From: Chrysomallon squamiferum | Taxonomy: Eukaryota; Mollusca; Gastropoda; Neomphalida; Peltospiridae | NCBI GenBank assembly: GCA_012295275.1 | Contig: CM022665.1 | Coordinates: forward strand, 26,568,946-26,632,945 | Length of the DNA: 64,000 bases | Reading direction: 5' to 3' | Part shown: piece after piece, positions 47,338 through 63,817 of the stretch | Position numbering within the stretch: the first letter of the stretch is position 1 | Layout of the letters: every line of letters begins with the position of its first letter | Notes under the pieces: model-generated | Databases searched by the model: none | Told to the model about the DNA's origin: nothing | What the model saw: the letters and a program-made list of their open reading frames with translations, nothing else | Position numbers and translations under genes: made by a program

Positions 47338-48804
47338 ATTTTTAATTTTTAATTTTTTTTTAATGTTCATTCCAGATTATGATTAAGAAACTGCCCTGCA
47401 GAAACTAACCACAGTTAAGTTTGAAGGAATTCGGCATGCAAAAGGTCAATAAACATTTACAAGGTACATGTATTTGCACACTGAAGGAGTGGTTGGTCAG
47501 ACAGTGCAAGACATTACATCATAATGTTCAATGCCAACAGCATCTGAGATTTAAAAAAACAATTTCTTCTAAAGATCAAGAATAATTTGCTTAACTTGAA
47601 AGCTATTCCATTATTCATTCACTTATTGTCAGAGTGTACATATTTTGGTATTTAACCGTGCGTTTATGTGAATGCATGTGTGTGTGGCTTTCTCTCTGAT
47701 TATGAACATTTCTGTGCATTTATTTTTCAAAGACAAATGGATTAAGACACAAAAAGTAAAAGAAAAAGAATGGTCAAAACAACTGAACAGATTTATTAAA
47801 CTTAAGTGATTTATGAAGGTGGTGGTGCAGTTTTAAAAGTTTTAATTGTAGTAAAAATATGTTGAAATTAGTGTAATTATATAAGATAAAAATGTGTAGA
47901 AATTAGTCAGTGTAATCATATTAAAGATAAAAATAAGTGTAGTGATTTCTCTTTCAGATCATTAAACAAATGGTCATTTCCAGCAGTGTAATGCATCCAA
48001 TTTGTAAAACTCAATTAGCCAATTCATTAAGTCCCAAAGGCTACAATTATGTCTGCAGTGATGGATACATAAGTCAGTAGTTCAGTATTTACTCATTACC
48101 AGTATACAGCGATGCCTGAAGCAACAGTGCTAAGAAACATGTATATAAAACAGCTTCTAGTCTTACTTGTTTACAAATGGGAGAAATAAAGCAAAGTGTA
48201 AGTTTAGAGTAAAACTCACCTGGTTTGTTGCATTTCTTAATCAAAATAGCACAAGTACACACAGTTTAAAACACATCAAAGCACATATAAACACACCTGT
48301 ACACCCACATACATATACTTACATATATAAATCTCTGTTATAATGTTAATTCCCTGAATATTAATTATTCCACAAATTATAAAATGTGACTTTTATAAAG
48401 TATTCACCTTTTAATTTGTATTGTCCAAAATAAAAACAAACTAAACAAAACAAATCATAAACACTAGCTCGACATAGTATTATTAACTTTGTCAAATGAT
48501 AATCTGCATTTTTTTTTTTATTATTATTATTACTGTTAACAGATTTTTTTAAATTGATACTCTGCTGAGTGATTTTTCAACTGTTGCCAAATCTATTATG
48601 TCAGGATATGCCCATATATGGAAAACAGTGGGCAGTGCAAACATGTAATTACCATATAAGTAATTTTGAAAGTCACCTTCAGGCTGCAGTAAAGTTGTCA
48701 TCAAAATTATGTTTATACAAACATTTGAACCATCAGCCTGTCATCAGTTTCATATTTACTTGGCAGGTGTAAATGTAGCACATACCTAACACACACAGAC
48801 TGTG

Positions 48805-48840
<36 letters not shown>

Positions 48841-49766
48841 CATACATAAATACCATAAAACCATAGATATACAGTAATAATATGATAATAATGGTGAAGG
48901 TGATAATGATGACATTTATAATTATAACAATAACAATAATAACAACAACAGTAACAATTCTTCTTGTTATTATTAAACATTTTTTTAAATTATAATTCTT
49001 AGATATAGTCTAAAAATCAAAAGTAAACAAAGAAACACACCAATAAACTCAAATACAAAGTATGCATACATACATATATACCTACATACATATACTAACA
49101 CCTGACTTTTATCATTTATTTTGTTTAATTAATGATTTAATCTATGTTCTCTACTAAATGTAGTAATATACTACAATCTTTTATTTTTAAAGTATTTCCT
49201 TCAGAAATAGTTATATGAAGATCAAGATCATTTTTTAAGAACAATAATATAGACTTCAGATGATATACAGTCAAATAATATCCAAATGCTCTCCACTGTT
49301 AACTGTTGGCTTGATGACCCCAGCTGTCACATGTTTTTTTTAACCTGTTAACACCTACATTCAACTGATGATTAAAAGCAATGAACCTAACACATTAAAA
49401 ATTAATCTGTCTGCACATGTCAAAATTTAAACTTTTTTTAACACTCATCACAGCATTCTGTGAATACCGAACTAATGTAATGATAATAATAATCAGAAGT
49501 TTAAATAAATAGCCAAATAGCAAATTTAATATTTATTTAAAATGACATTTTTAGCTCTTGACAGAAAAAGATATCAATCTTTATCAATACGCATGTCATT
49601 TTTGCTGTAGATGTTAAGTTTTATTTGTTCTCTTGATTAATATCATTCTTATATTAACTGTAATGATTTTTTTTTTTTTTTACCTCATTAAGACTGTAAT
49701 TTATTACCATTACTTTAAAAAAAATATATATATATATATATACCTACTTTAAGAGGTGTATGAATC

Positions 49767-49803
<37 letters not shown>

Positions 49804-50116
49804 CTAAATAGTTATCCCAAATTATTTTATAAATATTAAAACCAGTTTTAAAATAATAATAATAAATAAATAAAAACTCTGCAAATATAGTTTTTTTTAA
49901 ATTTAAAAAAAAAAAAGACAGCACAGCTTTCTGTCCTTCAGAAACTTAACTTACATAGCTTTTTCATATTATGGTAATATAACTTATCTTTTTTTTTTCT
50001 TTTTTTTTTTAAATATACAATAATAAACATTCAGCTGTAAGAAGACATATAAACACTAAACAGACTTACTATATTTACACCTTTAAAAAAATAAACAATG
50101 TTAGTAGCACACTTAC

Positions 50117-50300
50117 CAGTTAGCTTAAATCTGTTTTGTGTAATATGTATGAGATGTTTCTCTGATTAAGCTTGTAAATGATTGTGAGTCAGCACTGTAT
50201 TACTTCTGGACTGGGATCTGAACAGTTTGAATGCTCAGTCTCGTATCAATTGAATGATCACATAGCCAGAAGAGCAGGCTCTGTTCAACAGGTGTGATTC
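50117..50300 (-). other. Candidate first (5' UTR) exon of the CBM48 gene
   Basis: On the minus strand a relatively complex, repeat-free stretch ends in a consensus donor, CTAACTG|GTAAGTG. No open frame. Chosen only from the donor and base composition; 48220, 53537 and 58200 are rivals. Confidence 0.25.
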
Positions 50301-53300
50301 ATATCGATACTTGCTTTTATTTACTTCATAATTCTCACTTAATTAAGCTAAGCCAATCTCATTACAGACACATGCTTCATGTCATTTGCCTATTATTATT
50401 TTGTTTTTTGATTTGGAATGTTACGAACTTGACATAGTGAATTGGAATTCCTTGGATAACAACTATTGTAATAACAACACAGCTAGTGATCTCAACTGAT
50501 ATGTTATTTGTTATAAACAGAATGTTTGTAATGCCATTAAATAGTTATATAATTCTTTTAATTACAAACAAAAATTGCAAGATTTATACTTGGATGAGAC
50601 ATATTAAAGACAGATAATAAATGGTTGAATGGATGGATTAGTGTAGATGGAAGGTGATAAATGAAGTGAAAAATTAAAGTAAATCAAGGAGGATGAATGC
50701 TACAAACTGAGAAAAAAATTACTGGATACCTTATTAATTGATAACAGTGGGGAATGAATTTTTGAAAAGAAAAATATTATAAATGTGCTTATAATGATTC
50801 CAAATACTGCTAAGCCTAATCTGACAAAGTTAAGCTATTGTGTATTCGGTAGGATTATTTTAGGTGCTGTACATTAGTTTTCTCATTTATACAATTCTGA
50901 AATCTGTATCTTAAAATTTGACAAAAAGGATATCTGAAAATAAAATAGTTATTGAAATTCAATTAAAAAAAAATAATAATTACAATGAACACAATTTTTT
51001 TAACTATTTATTCCAGAAAAAGAATATCTGAAAATAAAACTGCTGAAAAACAAAATTAATAAAAAAAATAGGTTTTCACCTTGATAACCTTCACTGATTT
51101 AATGAATTAGCTTTTGAAATGTTTTATAAACAAGCGGATGTTGGGCACACATAGTTGAGAATGCAGGGCTGACAGTTTGCAATCAAACATGAAAATAAAC
51201 AAGTGATCACTTTCCAGTTTACTTCAGTCTTATGTCATGCCTAAGTTCAAAGATTTCCAAAAGCAAACAATTCCTTTAAACATGGGATCTTTCCCAAGTG
51301 TTAACAAGAATAAGGCTCCAGTGATGACTACTTGTTTACGATTTTCTAAATAAATAGACTGAAATTCATAAGAAGCATCATTTGAAAAGATGAATAATCT
51401 GTTACTATCTTTCTATGTATGTGTACACTGTTAAATATTCGACTTACTGCTTCTTCTTCTGTTTTTCTCTTATTTAAATTCAACAATGCATGAATTATCT
51501 TGAGAAATCATTTTACTTTATAACTTTACTTCTTTTTATGTCTTTGACTTTTGATAGTTATTGTTTGGTTCCATTCCTTTGTGAGATTTTTAATCTAGTT
51601 TCACAATAAATAATACCCTGTTGAAAATAAACAACTTTAACTGTTAAAATAAGTAACTTTCTTAAACCTAATGACAAATGTGATTACATTTTTACAAGTG
51701 TAATAAATTACCAGTATCCTGTTACCTATTATTTTTAAAATATAATATTTATAATATTTAAATAAAATATCTCTTATTTCATGATAAGAATCTTAATATG
51801 ATTTTGACTTATTAATCACTTATAAATTTAACTCATTTATAATAAAATGTTCAATTTCAATGCTCAAATTTTAAATTATAAATATATATGTGTATGTATA
51901 TATAAATTAATGTGTTTCTTTAACAGTTACTGATAACAGTAATCTGCAAGTGTTGCAATTTTTGTCTTGACTTTCTCAGTTTAATCTAGAAGCTTTAAAT
52001 AAGTGCCATTTAAGCAGACCTCTTGGAAATGGCACTGAAAGTAGCTATAGATCTGCCATTATAGCTGCATAGGATCATAATTTGTATCAGGAAGTCAGTG
52101 CAATGCTCGCCACTCTGTTTTATAAAGATACAGTCTGAAAGATACTATGCCAGACAAGTAAACTTGATGAATGAATTTACTTGTTAAAAGCTGCATTGGC
52201 TTATCAATATAAAAGCATTAAGGATTGCAACTAAATGTAAAGTTACAATAAAATGTTATTTATTTCATTTTTATACTATTATAATTATTATCTTATTTAT
52301 TTATTTATTTATGTTATTTTATTTATTTTTATTTTTTATTTTTGTTTTGTCTGGATCCCAATTTTTATATAATAACTGGTTACTCAAAATAACTTGCAAA
52401 ACCTTTAACTTTAGAATAAAGACAAATTCAATCATTAATTGCATTGTTAACTTCTCTGCAACTTGAATATAGTGGACATTTTTATATTTGTGTTAACTAA
52501 AGACCAATATTTTGTATGTGGATCATTATATATGTAATTATTTAACACATTAAATAGTTACTTTCATGATTCTTTTTAAATTGCAAAAATAATGTTTTAT
52601 CATAAATCTTTCTTTCTGTATGAAACAAATAAAAGGGATGATAAACAATAAACCAAAGGTACTCATATAAGTTATTTATATTACCATACACCAAATAATT
52701 TCAATTGCAGTTATATCATTAAAAAATTAGATCTTTAAACAAACACTGTAGCCTGTATATTTTTGGTTTGGTATTATTTTGTTTCTTTGAAATATTCAAC
52801 TGCAAAAATGGTACAGATTACAAATCATTACTTTTCTAAATTATTATTAAAGAATAATACGTAAGACCTACAAAAGATCCACAACCTTTCTGATAGTTAC
52901 ATACCTGTCTGTGTGATACTTTTTCACAAATAAGGTAGAAATGTGCAGAATTTTTGCTCACCAGTGACAGAGACTACAAAAGGTCATTACATCTAAGACT
53001 GCCTATGACATACACTAGTTATTACAGGCAGGTCACATTCTTCTGAAAGGGTTGATATAGATGAAGTGTGACCTTTGCACATCAAAAATTGCATATTGTT
53101 ACATAGCAAGTTTTCATAGTATTATTATGAATACTTTGTTCTATCATTAGTTATAAAAATAAGACATACTGACTAATGACATTCAAACTAAAAGAAAATT
53201 TACATATGAATTAAAAAAATTATAAAACTATGACAAACCTTTGTGACAAGAGTGCTGCTGGAAACAACTGTGAATGGTACCAATCGTGTGACTTTTATAA

Positions 53301-54069
53301 CTGCAGACAGAAGTGCATCATTAGCATACTTGATAATCTGCCATATTTTTTTTTTTTTTGTTGTTAGGTTATTTTTTTTTTTTTTTTTTGTCATTGTTGA
53401 AAATATGTTTTTTAATTTTTATTTCAGCTATTACTGCTGAAATAAAAAAAAAATCTGAATAAAGTGAAATAATATATAAATTAAGTCTCACAAATAAAAA
53501 AAAAAGTTTTAAAAAGAATGTTTTACATGCACCTACCTTGTTGCTCTTTGGACCACATACATTGAAAGAGGGGCAGAACAAACTCTGACAATTGAACTAT
53601 AGTGTGCAGCTTTATTCAGATACAAAATATAAAAATTGATTTTTGTAAACTTGTTACAAGAAAATTGCTACAGATGAGACTCATGGGTGCATGCAATCAC
53701 TCTGACCACTTTGTAGCTCTCAGATGAACCCATCACAAAATCAATAGTCAGCTACCGCAAACACTTGAGGATTTAGCGACATGCTGTACCAGTACAAACA
53801 CAGCAATCCAATGATGTGTTTAAAGTAGAGCATAAAAAAAAAAAGTTTTGCATCTTCTTTAAATTGTCTGTGAATATATTCTGTGTATTTTTCAGTGATA
53901 TTTTAAGAAACTGATCTAAAATGCATAATATTAATAACATTGTGCTAATATAATAAGTACAAAATATATTTGGAAATAATTTTTTTTGGATGAAATGAAT
54001 AAATAGAAAGATGGAAAGTTGCACAAATACTACATTTTTGTAACAATTATTTTAACAGGTATTTCCAAA

Positions 54070-54100
<31 letters not shown>

Positions 54101-54316
54101 AACACAGACACACACACACACACACACACATACAAACACACACATATAAAATGCATTCATTATGAAATACACAATATTTTAAAATTTAGTAATGCTAATG
54201 TGAAAATAAATTTATCTGTAAAAAAAAAATGCTTGAATGAAAATATAGTTTGAACATTAATATCTTTAATGTACAGTATTAATAAAAGTTAATATATTAT
54301 ATAGTTTTTAGTTTCA

Positions 54317-54353
<37 letters not shown>

Positions 54354-55933
54354 ATAGTATCTGTAAGACAAAGATTTATTTGTTAGAAAACAATCTGAAA
54401 AGAAAAATAACAATACTCACACAAATTAAACCAATATAAATTATCCTGTAAAGGAAGTTGTGTTCAGTCTGATTACAAATGTATTTATCACAAATTACCA
54501 ATCACAGCTTCCTAGATGTGCACAAATGTCAGTGTCTACAGTAATATGAGAACAAATTCTATGCTTAAGAAATCAATTTGGACTTCTCATTCAGACAGCA
54601 TGATCTAATCCACACAGAAGTTAACTATTGATCCTCCAAGGCTGAAAGCAGTCATCTCCATCTAGCCACCAACAGATGAGCCAAGCCACTTGCTGTACAA
54701 ACAGAACATGCTTGATTAACACCCATCTTGTTGTCTGGGTAAACCTGTGTCCCAAGCCTAACAGATTACCATCATGGGATCAAAACACAGGTTTTCTGTT
54801 TCGTGCAGGCACCCACTCGGCCATGGAATTGATATTCCACCCACAAATATTTTACCACATTTAATAATGCCTATTAGATTATTTCACTGACATTATCTGC
54901 TGCTACCTAGTATGACACTAATATATATCAGAGCTTTTTAAGTCTTCAGAATGTTTATTACTTTATTTGTTATTATTTTTTTATTATTATTATTATTATC
55001 ATTATTTAAAGAACAGTAAATAACAAAATTTTTCTTCTTTTTTTCCCCACCTCCTTAGAATGAATTTGTTTTATTTTATTAATAATTTTGACTTATTTTA
55101 ATTACAGCATGTTAATATCAAGAACCCAAAAATAATTAGATCCTTCAAGAATATATATATTTTTTTAACAGAAATGTAAGTTCAAAGTACACTGTATGCA
55201 TGGGTAATAATAATGTACAAAATAACATCTTAGGTTCTATTAGCATAATTTTTCTTATGAAATATATTACATAATATAGACAATGAAATTATGTTCAGGA
55301 AACTTCCAAACTATCTAAAATTCCTTTAGTAATACGGTTGTTTGCACCTAATTTGGCAGGTACATCATTTCCTAACTACATAAGAGCTGGGTTAATAGTT
55401 CCACTGGCCAAACACTTGATGTTATTTTCTCTCTCTTCAGTTCTGTTTATGACTGGTAGGCCTGTCAAATCTATTTGTGGGGGCTCTTGGGATGCCAAAT
55501 TAATGATTTAATTGCAATGTTTGCCTCTAACAGAGCTCAACTGTTAAAACAAACTGAATGTTAGATCAACTCAAATGCAGATTACCATTTTGACTACAAC
55601 AGAAAATACAGATCATCTGGTTAAGAACCAGGGTTTTAAATTGATTTTAAAATGGTTTCTATACATAGCAGTATTACATGCATAAACATATAATATATTT
55701 TTTAAATAAACATAAATATGTTAATCCTTATAAAATTTAACTACTATTCTTCAAAAGTATATTTTTAATAAAAGATTATGTCATTTTGTATTTTTTCCTC
55801 AAATAAAAAAAAAAAAATAAATAAATAAATAAATAAAAAAGATATCAACAGAAAACATTTCTACTACAATTCACTGGAATCACTTTGAGACACTACAGTC
55901 CCAAATCTTAAATACAGAATATTACTGAAACTG

Positions 55934-55965
<32 letters not shown>

Positions 55966-56583
55966 CATACACAAATGGCTGGTAAGACTAGAATAGCCAG
56001 ATAAATTATTTTGTGTTTAGATATGTAATAAACAACGTAATAAGCCATCAGTTGACAATGCCTGTCTTCTAATATCACAGTTTCTCCATCTTTTCAAAAC
56101 TGTCAGTGACATTGTAAGATTATTGACTTGAGATTGTCCATGTGTTAAAAGGGTACACTGTCCAATGTTAAAACAGTGACTTTTCAACATAGACATCTGT
56201 GGCAAAGTACATCAATAGATACAGGGAAGTAAATCTGACAGAACAATACACAAGCAGCAGCTGTTGGCTGTTTGGTTTGCTGATTTAAAATATGACATCT
56301 AAATCTGATCTTTGCTAATTTCTTACATTAAATTTGTTACAACCTTCTATATAAAAGAGCCAGTTTTCTGATGTTTTCAGACATAATTAAGAAACGTTCT
56401 CTCAAGAAAAATGTCTTTTTGCAAACTTTATTTATAAAACAGACATATTTTAATTTTATTACATTTCTCATCTATATTTATATGCAAATGTTACTTTATT
56501 TTCTGGATTTATTACATAAAGTACCAGATGAGAAACTTTCATTAGTAAAACTCTTATTTTTTCCCATTTTTTTACAGTTATCT

Positions 56584-56614
<31 letters not shown>

Positions 56615-59600
56615 TTATTCCCCATCCCATGAAGAGGAATAAATTCTAAAACAGTTTACTGGTTTCATCTTATGTATTGTTAAATAGATAAAACAGATGC
56701 AACCCATGTAGAAAGGAAATGTTAATTGACTGGAAATAATGAAACTAAAATATTCTGTCAACTAATGCATTATTATCATTCCTCAAATTTAGTTAATGAT
56801 ATATGGTCTAAAAGTTCTTTGTACGTGAACAGCAAATATATTTTGCATGCAATTCACCAGTATTCAAAATGCTGATTAAGTAAGTAACTGTTTTTCATCA
56901 CTGAATAGAAATAAAGAATGATGTGTAAAAGGTTGATTTACAACTATGATTAAACTTGTCAACTTCTTTTTTCATTAATTTTGTATTAATTTGTTTTGAT
57001 TTATTGTTTTTTCAATCATATTATTTTATAGTAGTAGAATTCATCAGTTACCTTCTATTCTCTCACCTCCACCCTCCAAATATCAGATAAATGATTTATA
57101 TACTTTTGTGTTTGAAAACAAAATTTCTATTCAGGTTAACCTTATAATTCATTATTCTAACTGGAATATATAAACTGACATGTATTGTGATAATGAAAGC
57201 AGTCACTGTGGAAACAACAATTAAAAGGCAGTATCTAAAATATTATTATTATTATTAAAAAGCTATTACTAAATTAATGGCATGGTCCAAAAACACCAGG
57301 TGTATAAAAAAATTCTACAGAGTTTTCAAGATCATAGTTCAAGTAACTAATAATGTTAATCAAGGTAATGGCATCTGTATTCATAGTCAAAATGTTTATT
57401 AATATAAATTATCTAGTTTTCACCATTTTATTTGTAAAATTTTGATTTCATTTTTTCCTGAAAGCTATAGTAAGAATCTTATTTGTAGATGAATATTTTA
57501 ACCAATGAATTTTTTTATTATTATTCTTGTTTTTAAATCATAGCATTCAGTCACTTATATTTATTATACTGTTTTTATGTTTGATTAATTTGAAGCCATT
57601 ATGTTTATTTTACATTTACTTTTGTAAACATATCCACAGACTTAATTATTGCTCTTAAATATTTATCTGGATTAATAAAAATAATAAATTAAGGTGAAAA
57701 ATAATAAGATTTAATTATTAAAATCATTACTATTCTGGATTAGTTTCAAATAATTAAGTCAAATATGCCTTGAGGTTATTACATTTTTGTATTTATTTGA
57801 AAAGATGTTGATTTATGTTTTACTTGTTTTTAGTCGACCTACACAAAGAAGCTGTAATATGCTACTAACAAGTGAATTATTGAAAAACTATGGCAAAGAA
57901 AATGTAGAATAATAAAGAAAATATATAATGGATTTAAACAAACTTCACACTTTCATTTCACATAAATAATAATTAGATATCACAGAAATGATATAAAATG
58001 TTTATTTAATTACAAGATTTACTTTAATCCATAAACAATGTTTTTAATTTAATGTGTATATATATATATATATATAATTAACCCCCCCAAAAATCTTATT
58101 ACCTCACAAAAAATAAACTTAAGATTAACACACCATATTAGTAATTCCATTACATGGTACACCTTAACTAGCTAATCAACATAACAAATATTCCTTACCT
58201 GAAGATAGCCAACAGTCAAATAAATGATATGTTACTTGATGATAAATTAATATATTAATTACGAGGATGCTATTTTACAAATAGTTAAAATTAACCAGCA
58301 CTTACTCTAGCTATCCACTACGTCAAAAGCAATATGAACACTGTGGCTGCCTGCCCACCTATTTGCCACACCCTGCAGCCAAATTTCTCTAAGCTGACTG
58401 ACTGCTACTGGTGCTGCTATATACCTGGTGATGCCACACCCTGTGACCAAGGATGCTAAACAATGATCTTCTATCGATTACTTTGACATCATTAACAAGT
58501 TTTTATCTATTCCCACCAACATTTTAAAAGCAGATTTCTAAAACCACAACAGCTAAGGAAATGATTGGGTGGTTGATTTACTTCTTGATTCAGTTGTTAA
58601 AGAAAATATTGTTGAAATCAATACTATACTTCACATCTTTGACACATAATGAAACAGTTACCTTTTGCTGGTATTATGGTTCAAAAGCATTTAGATTTGA
58701 ATTATACATCTAATTTGAAATAGCATAATACAGATTAATTTCACATGCAGGTCATGAAAGCTGCTTTCTTATATTAAATTAATATTTTTCATTATCAGAA
58801 AATGGGAATTGTGTTTCATCTAATCAAGCAAATTTTGATCAAAGATTTATTTGTTTTGATATATTATGTATCTATTACAGTATTTTTTGTCCTCCTGATC
58901 ACAAAAAATGATTTATATTATTAACAGAAATATTACAGTACTACAGTGGTTTTGTTATTATTATTATTATTTTTTTTTTTAATTATGATTCTTGAAAATA
59001 TATTTGATGAACAGAGTGTAATATTAACATATCTAGTTACACAAAAACACATTTTTGTTTTACACAGTACCAAATAACCTATAATCCTGAGAAATACTAA
59101 TACAGCATTTTGTACCATACAAAAAACACAAACAAATGTGTGTCTATTAATACACACAGGTACATCATCTTTTGTAATTTATTAGCTGTTATACTAACTC
59201 TACTATTACATAATTAATATGGTTTAGTTTTATGTAAGCATTCAGTGTTAGGAAGTCAAGGTTATATGATTAATTACTATTGTGTTTACAAACCTCAAGA
59301 TTACTATTTCTTAAGTGACAATAAGACTAAGTAAATTCCCAGTCAGCATGATTAAATTAGCTCCAAGTGAATGGGAACCTAAATAAACAGTTATACTCTT
59401 TGAAAAAAAATAAAATTAGAACAATCAGAAACAGAAATCCTATAAACATATCTGTCCTTCTTTGTTTTTCTTTCAATTTCCTTGAGATTATTTCCATTAG
59501 AAAGATATCTATCAACATTAAATATTACTTTATATCTTAAGTGCAGCTGAGAAATCATTTATTAATATTCGAAAACCCTTTATTTTTCTCTTTTTTTCGG

Positions 59601-62600
59601 AAGGAATGAAAAAGCAAAACAAACATGAAATCAATAGCTACTTAATGTATGCATTTGAGAATATAAAACAAATTAACTAAAAGGAAATATTAATTAGAAC
59701 CCTAGTTAATTAATGAAATCAGTGTAAAGATTTACTTATCAGTATCTGATTACATTCTCTCTGAAATTAAGTTTGAAAAATGTGGAGTTTGTGGATCATT
59801 AAAGAGGAATGTATTTTTTAATTAATCATATTTAAAAAATCACAAATTATAATAACCTGTTCACAACATGTTCTATCATATATATATTTAAATAACATGC
59901 TGAGGTCATATCAAACAGTACACCATTATTTCACTCTCACATGTGTGAATGTGCATGTTTTTGTGTACAGGTATGTGTTAAAAATCCAAGAATTTCTTTA
60001 AAAGTCTTTAAAGACACAACTTTCATTACCGCAGAACAATTGTTTAAAGTGTGAAAAGCAAAAATAGGTTACACCAAGAAGGCCTTGTGACATTTAAACA
60101 TTGTTAATAAAAATAGCCTTTCAAATGCAAAGTAGTTTACTTGGCAAATAGGTTTCATAAGTGTAAGTATTTGAAGAAGGAAATGAAATTTTGCATCTGC
60201 TATGTCTACTGCACAGTAAGTGAGCAAGTGTAAACAAGTACAGAGTCTAATAAAATATAAAATTAGAAATTCTCTGTCTACACAGTGTTCTTGCAGACAG
60301 CCTATAGTTAAGAATAAAATCAATGTTAAATTTGACCAAACAATCTACAATAACAGAATTCATCTAACACTGTTAAAATTATTCTTTATTCCACTGAAGA
60401 CGGTCTGGATTCTTCTACTTTTTATTAGTATGCTTACTGCAAAAATCTAATTTTAAAGTAATGATAAATCTAAAGCTTAAATTTTAAAATCAGTACATCT
60501 TTCATTCATATTACAGTTACAGAGATGTTCCTATCACAGAGATGACCAATAGGAATCACTTGTTTCTGATTAATAACAAAAAATGCTGAAATACAAAATA
60601 TTGTGAAATTTAAATTCTAATTCTTATAATATATTTGATATATAAATTGAATCAAATGTTATGTTCTTCATTCATAACCAAAAATGAAAATAATTGTGTT
60701 GATATACTTACAGAGATATAGCTTCTCTATAGCTATTCCTAAAACAGAAAATTATAAAAATGCAGTTTTTCCAAATATATAAAATATATACATAAAAGTC
60801 AATAAAAGTAAAGTAATTTTTTGTTATTACTTCCCACCACACTAAACAGCCTAAGTATACATTTTAACTCTTGGACTAAAACTCAATATCCTGGCCTACA
60901 TTACAACATGCAAAACCATGAAATGTCATCAGTTTTTGCACATGTGATATGAACTGGCATATCAGAACTTTAGACTATAATTTTTACATATAAAGTAAAC
61001 AATTAACCAAAGTCTTTATGGTATTGTTTAAAAAGAATAATAATAACAACAAGAAAAGCAATTGCATTTCTGGTCCAGATGGGTTAGCTTTTATAAAGAA
61101 GTAATATATGAAACAAAAGTAATCTTCATTCTCTAGTCATAAAAATGTCAGTTCCAGATAAAGAAACTACAGTAAATAAACAATTTTATTTATTGTCAGT
61201 GTCACTTCTTGGTTTTTGTTCTGCTAATGTTTTACCAGCCACTATGGTACTTGGGTACAGCTGTTTTACATTACTTTCTACATTGAAATCCATTTCCTAA
61301 ATGTATAATTTTCAAATTTTTACCAAAAGTTTTAACAAGATAATGCAGTTGTTATGATAAAATAACCGACCAGGTGATAAAAATATCCTCCAACTCCCTA
61401 TTTTTTAAATGTTTAAATTGTTTTTTAACAATGTCAAAAATAAACATAATCATTTATTATTTAATATATTTTTGATAAACAAATTTCTTAAATTTAAATC
61501 TGCAGTTTAAGAAAGTTTTAGATTTGTAATGGACTTTACTTCACATTTTTTTAAATATACGTTCTATTTATTTTTTTAGTTGAAGTAGAAGAAAGTTATT
61601 AAAATAATAATAATAATAAATCCCCCCCCAAAAAAAAAAAAAAAAAAAAAAAAAACGGAAGAAAGAAAGAAAGAAAAAGAGCGAAAAAAGAGAATGAAAG
61701 AATATATATACTAATTTTTTAATTTCTATTTCATAAATAACGCCCATTTTTACTCATTCTTAATTAAAATAAATGTTAAATATCGGACGTTTAAGAAAGT
61801 TACTTAAAACAAGAGAAAAAAAATTGGGGAAAAAATGAAAAAATTTAAAAGAAATGAAAGAAAAAATAAAAAATTGCTATCTTAAACAAAATAACTGTAA
61901 AATATCGGTCGTTTCGAGATTTGGTCCATTCACTTTTAATTCATAATACCGTGTTAATAAAGGATGTCGAATCAATCAAAATTTGTCTTCTGTACGAGCT
62001 TGAACATTTTAATTAATACCTTCTTACGCTTACGTTATATTACCACTCCAAACGGTTTGTCCTGACGTTTTGTTTAACTTACACTACAAATGATTCACAA
62101 ATAATTTCTCTGCATTTACACAATAATAATATTTTGAGTTACCTTAATGCTGGATTTTTAAATTCTTAGTAAAGTTAGTATTAATTATGTTTCAAGTCTG
62201 AAATATGGATAACACTGCATTTCTGTTACCGGCTGCGCACTCAAAATCAGTGCATATCTTTTTTCGCAAAAGAGTTCCTTTAGCGTCTCCTTGCAAAATT
62301 TGCTAAAGTAATTTTATCATTGTAGCAAATGAACATCGGCATTATATTCATGCATTACCAAAAAAAAAAAAACAAGCAGTTTACAATTATAAATTTACAG
62401 TTAATTATTAGTAAATGTGGTGAATCTAATGAAACAAAACCTATATGAAATGTTTTCTTTTTTTAATAATTTTCATAAAACTTTCATTGTTTTGAGATTT
62501 GTTTTTTTTATCCATATATATATATATATAATTTTGTTCGTTTGTTAGTTACAAGAAATAACAAGTGGACAATTAATTTGAAACTAGTATTATAACTTCT

Positions 62601-62706
62601 TAATGGAAGGGGGAGATTTATTTAATTTAATTTTGGTTTTCCATGGATTTGCTATCACACGCATTATTTAGACCTGGTTTCAAAACTAGAACTTAATTTC
62701 TGGGTT

Positions 62707-62709
<3 letters not shown>

Positions 62710-62761
<52 letters not shown>
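62710..62761. repeat. (ATA)n microsatellite
   Basis: About 17 uninterrupted trinucleotide units. Confidence 0.95.
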
Positions 62762-62763
<2 letters not shown>

Positions 62764-63468
62764 TATTAATTCTAGAATATTTAATTTGAAAAATACGTTT
62801 GACTTGACCATCCCCCTCACCTAATTCTTTATCTGCTGATAGAAAATATCTGTAATAAAAATAAAATAAAAATGTCCAAAAAGTATAATGGTAAACAAGA
62901 TATTATTTCAGCATTTTATAGCGCTACATAGCTCTTTAAGTCTAAATATCAAACTTAGACGAAAGAATCTTAATTACATACAATTTGCTTAAAACAGAAA
63001 TATTAATTCTCTTCTCAGGATTTTATCAGGATATATACGCTCCTAATAAATACAACCCAGCGAAGTCTATCAGTTCTGAGATAAAGGTGACCCAAAGGTC
63101 AAATTGTATGACATAAGGTTTTAGTCGCGATGTAGAAGATAGGAAACATACCACTGTCAAAGGAAATTATATCTGTAAACGGATATATCAGACTAATGGG
63201 TTCGTTCCAAACAAATGAGTTAAGAGAATGTAAACTGATGAACCAACCATTCGTGTTCTTGATTTGTTCACAATATGTACACATTTCATGTTTTAAAATT
63301 AAAATTATCCATAGTCAAATGCTGTCGTTTGTGTTTATTACTGAAACTATGTATGTATGTGTGTGTGTTCATACACACATACATACATATACACATATTA
63401 TTATTGTTGTTGTTGTTTTTGTTTCTGTCTTCGTTTTTAACTACATATTCCATAGATCTATATCATAG

Positions 63469-63471
<3 letters not shown>

Positions 63472-63546
<75 letters not shown>
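63472..63546. repeat. (TC)n microsatellite
   Basis: About 37 uninterrupted TC units. Confidence 0.95.
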
Positions 63547-63549
<3 letters not shown>

Positions 63550-63817
63550 AGATTTGGTACATTAACATAAACTGTGTGTAACTGTTTGATATTTATCTCC
63601 ATTCTTAATCAATATTTCGATATGCAATAGGAAACAAAAACAGGTTTAAAAAGCTTTGGTTAATAAAATCATTAAACTATTTTCTTTCTTTTTTTCAGTT
63701 TTATGACACGCCTTTCTTAATTAAATTTGTTCTTTCTTTCTTATATAGACGTTTTATACTGTATGAATTTACTGATTCCTCTTATTTTACTGTTTCTTTC
63801 ATTCTTTCTTTTACGTT

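Noticed and set aside
54676-54864. 62-codon frame in complex sequence
   Set aside because: It has no recognised motif or splice partner. It could be part of an old repeat but cannot be supported.
56017-56205. 62-codon minus-strand frame with a basic C-terminus
   Set aside because: Possibly a transposon scrap, but no family motif and no inverted ends found.
63085-63101. DR5-like AGGTGA-N5-AGGTCA
   Set aside because: One half-site is imperfect and no gene start is nearby, so chance is likely.
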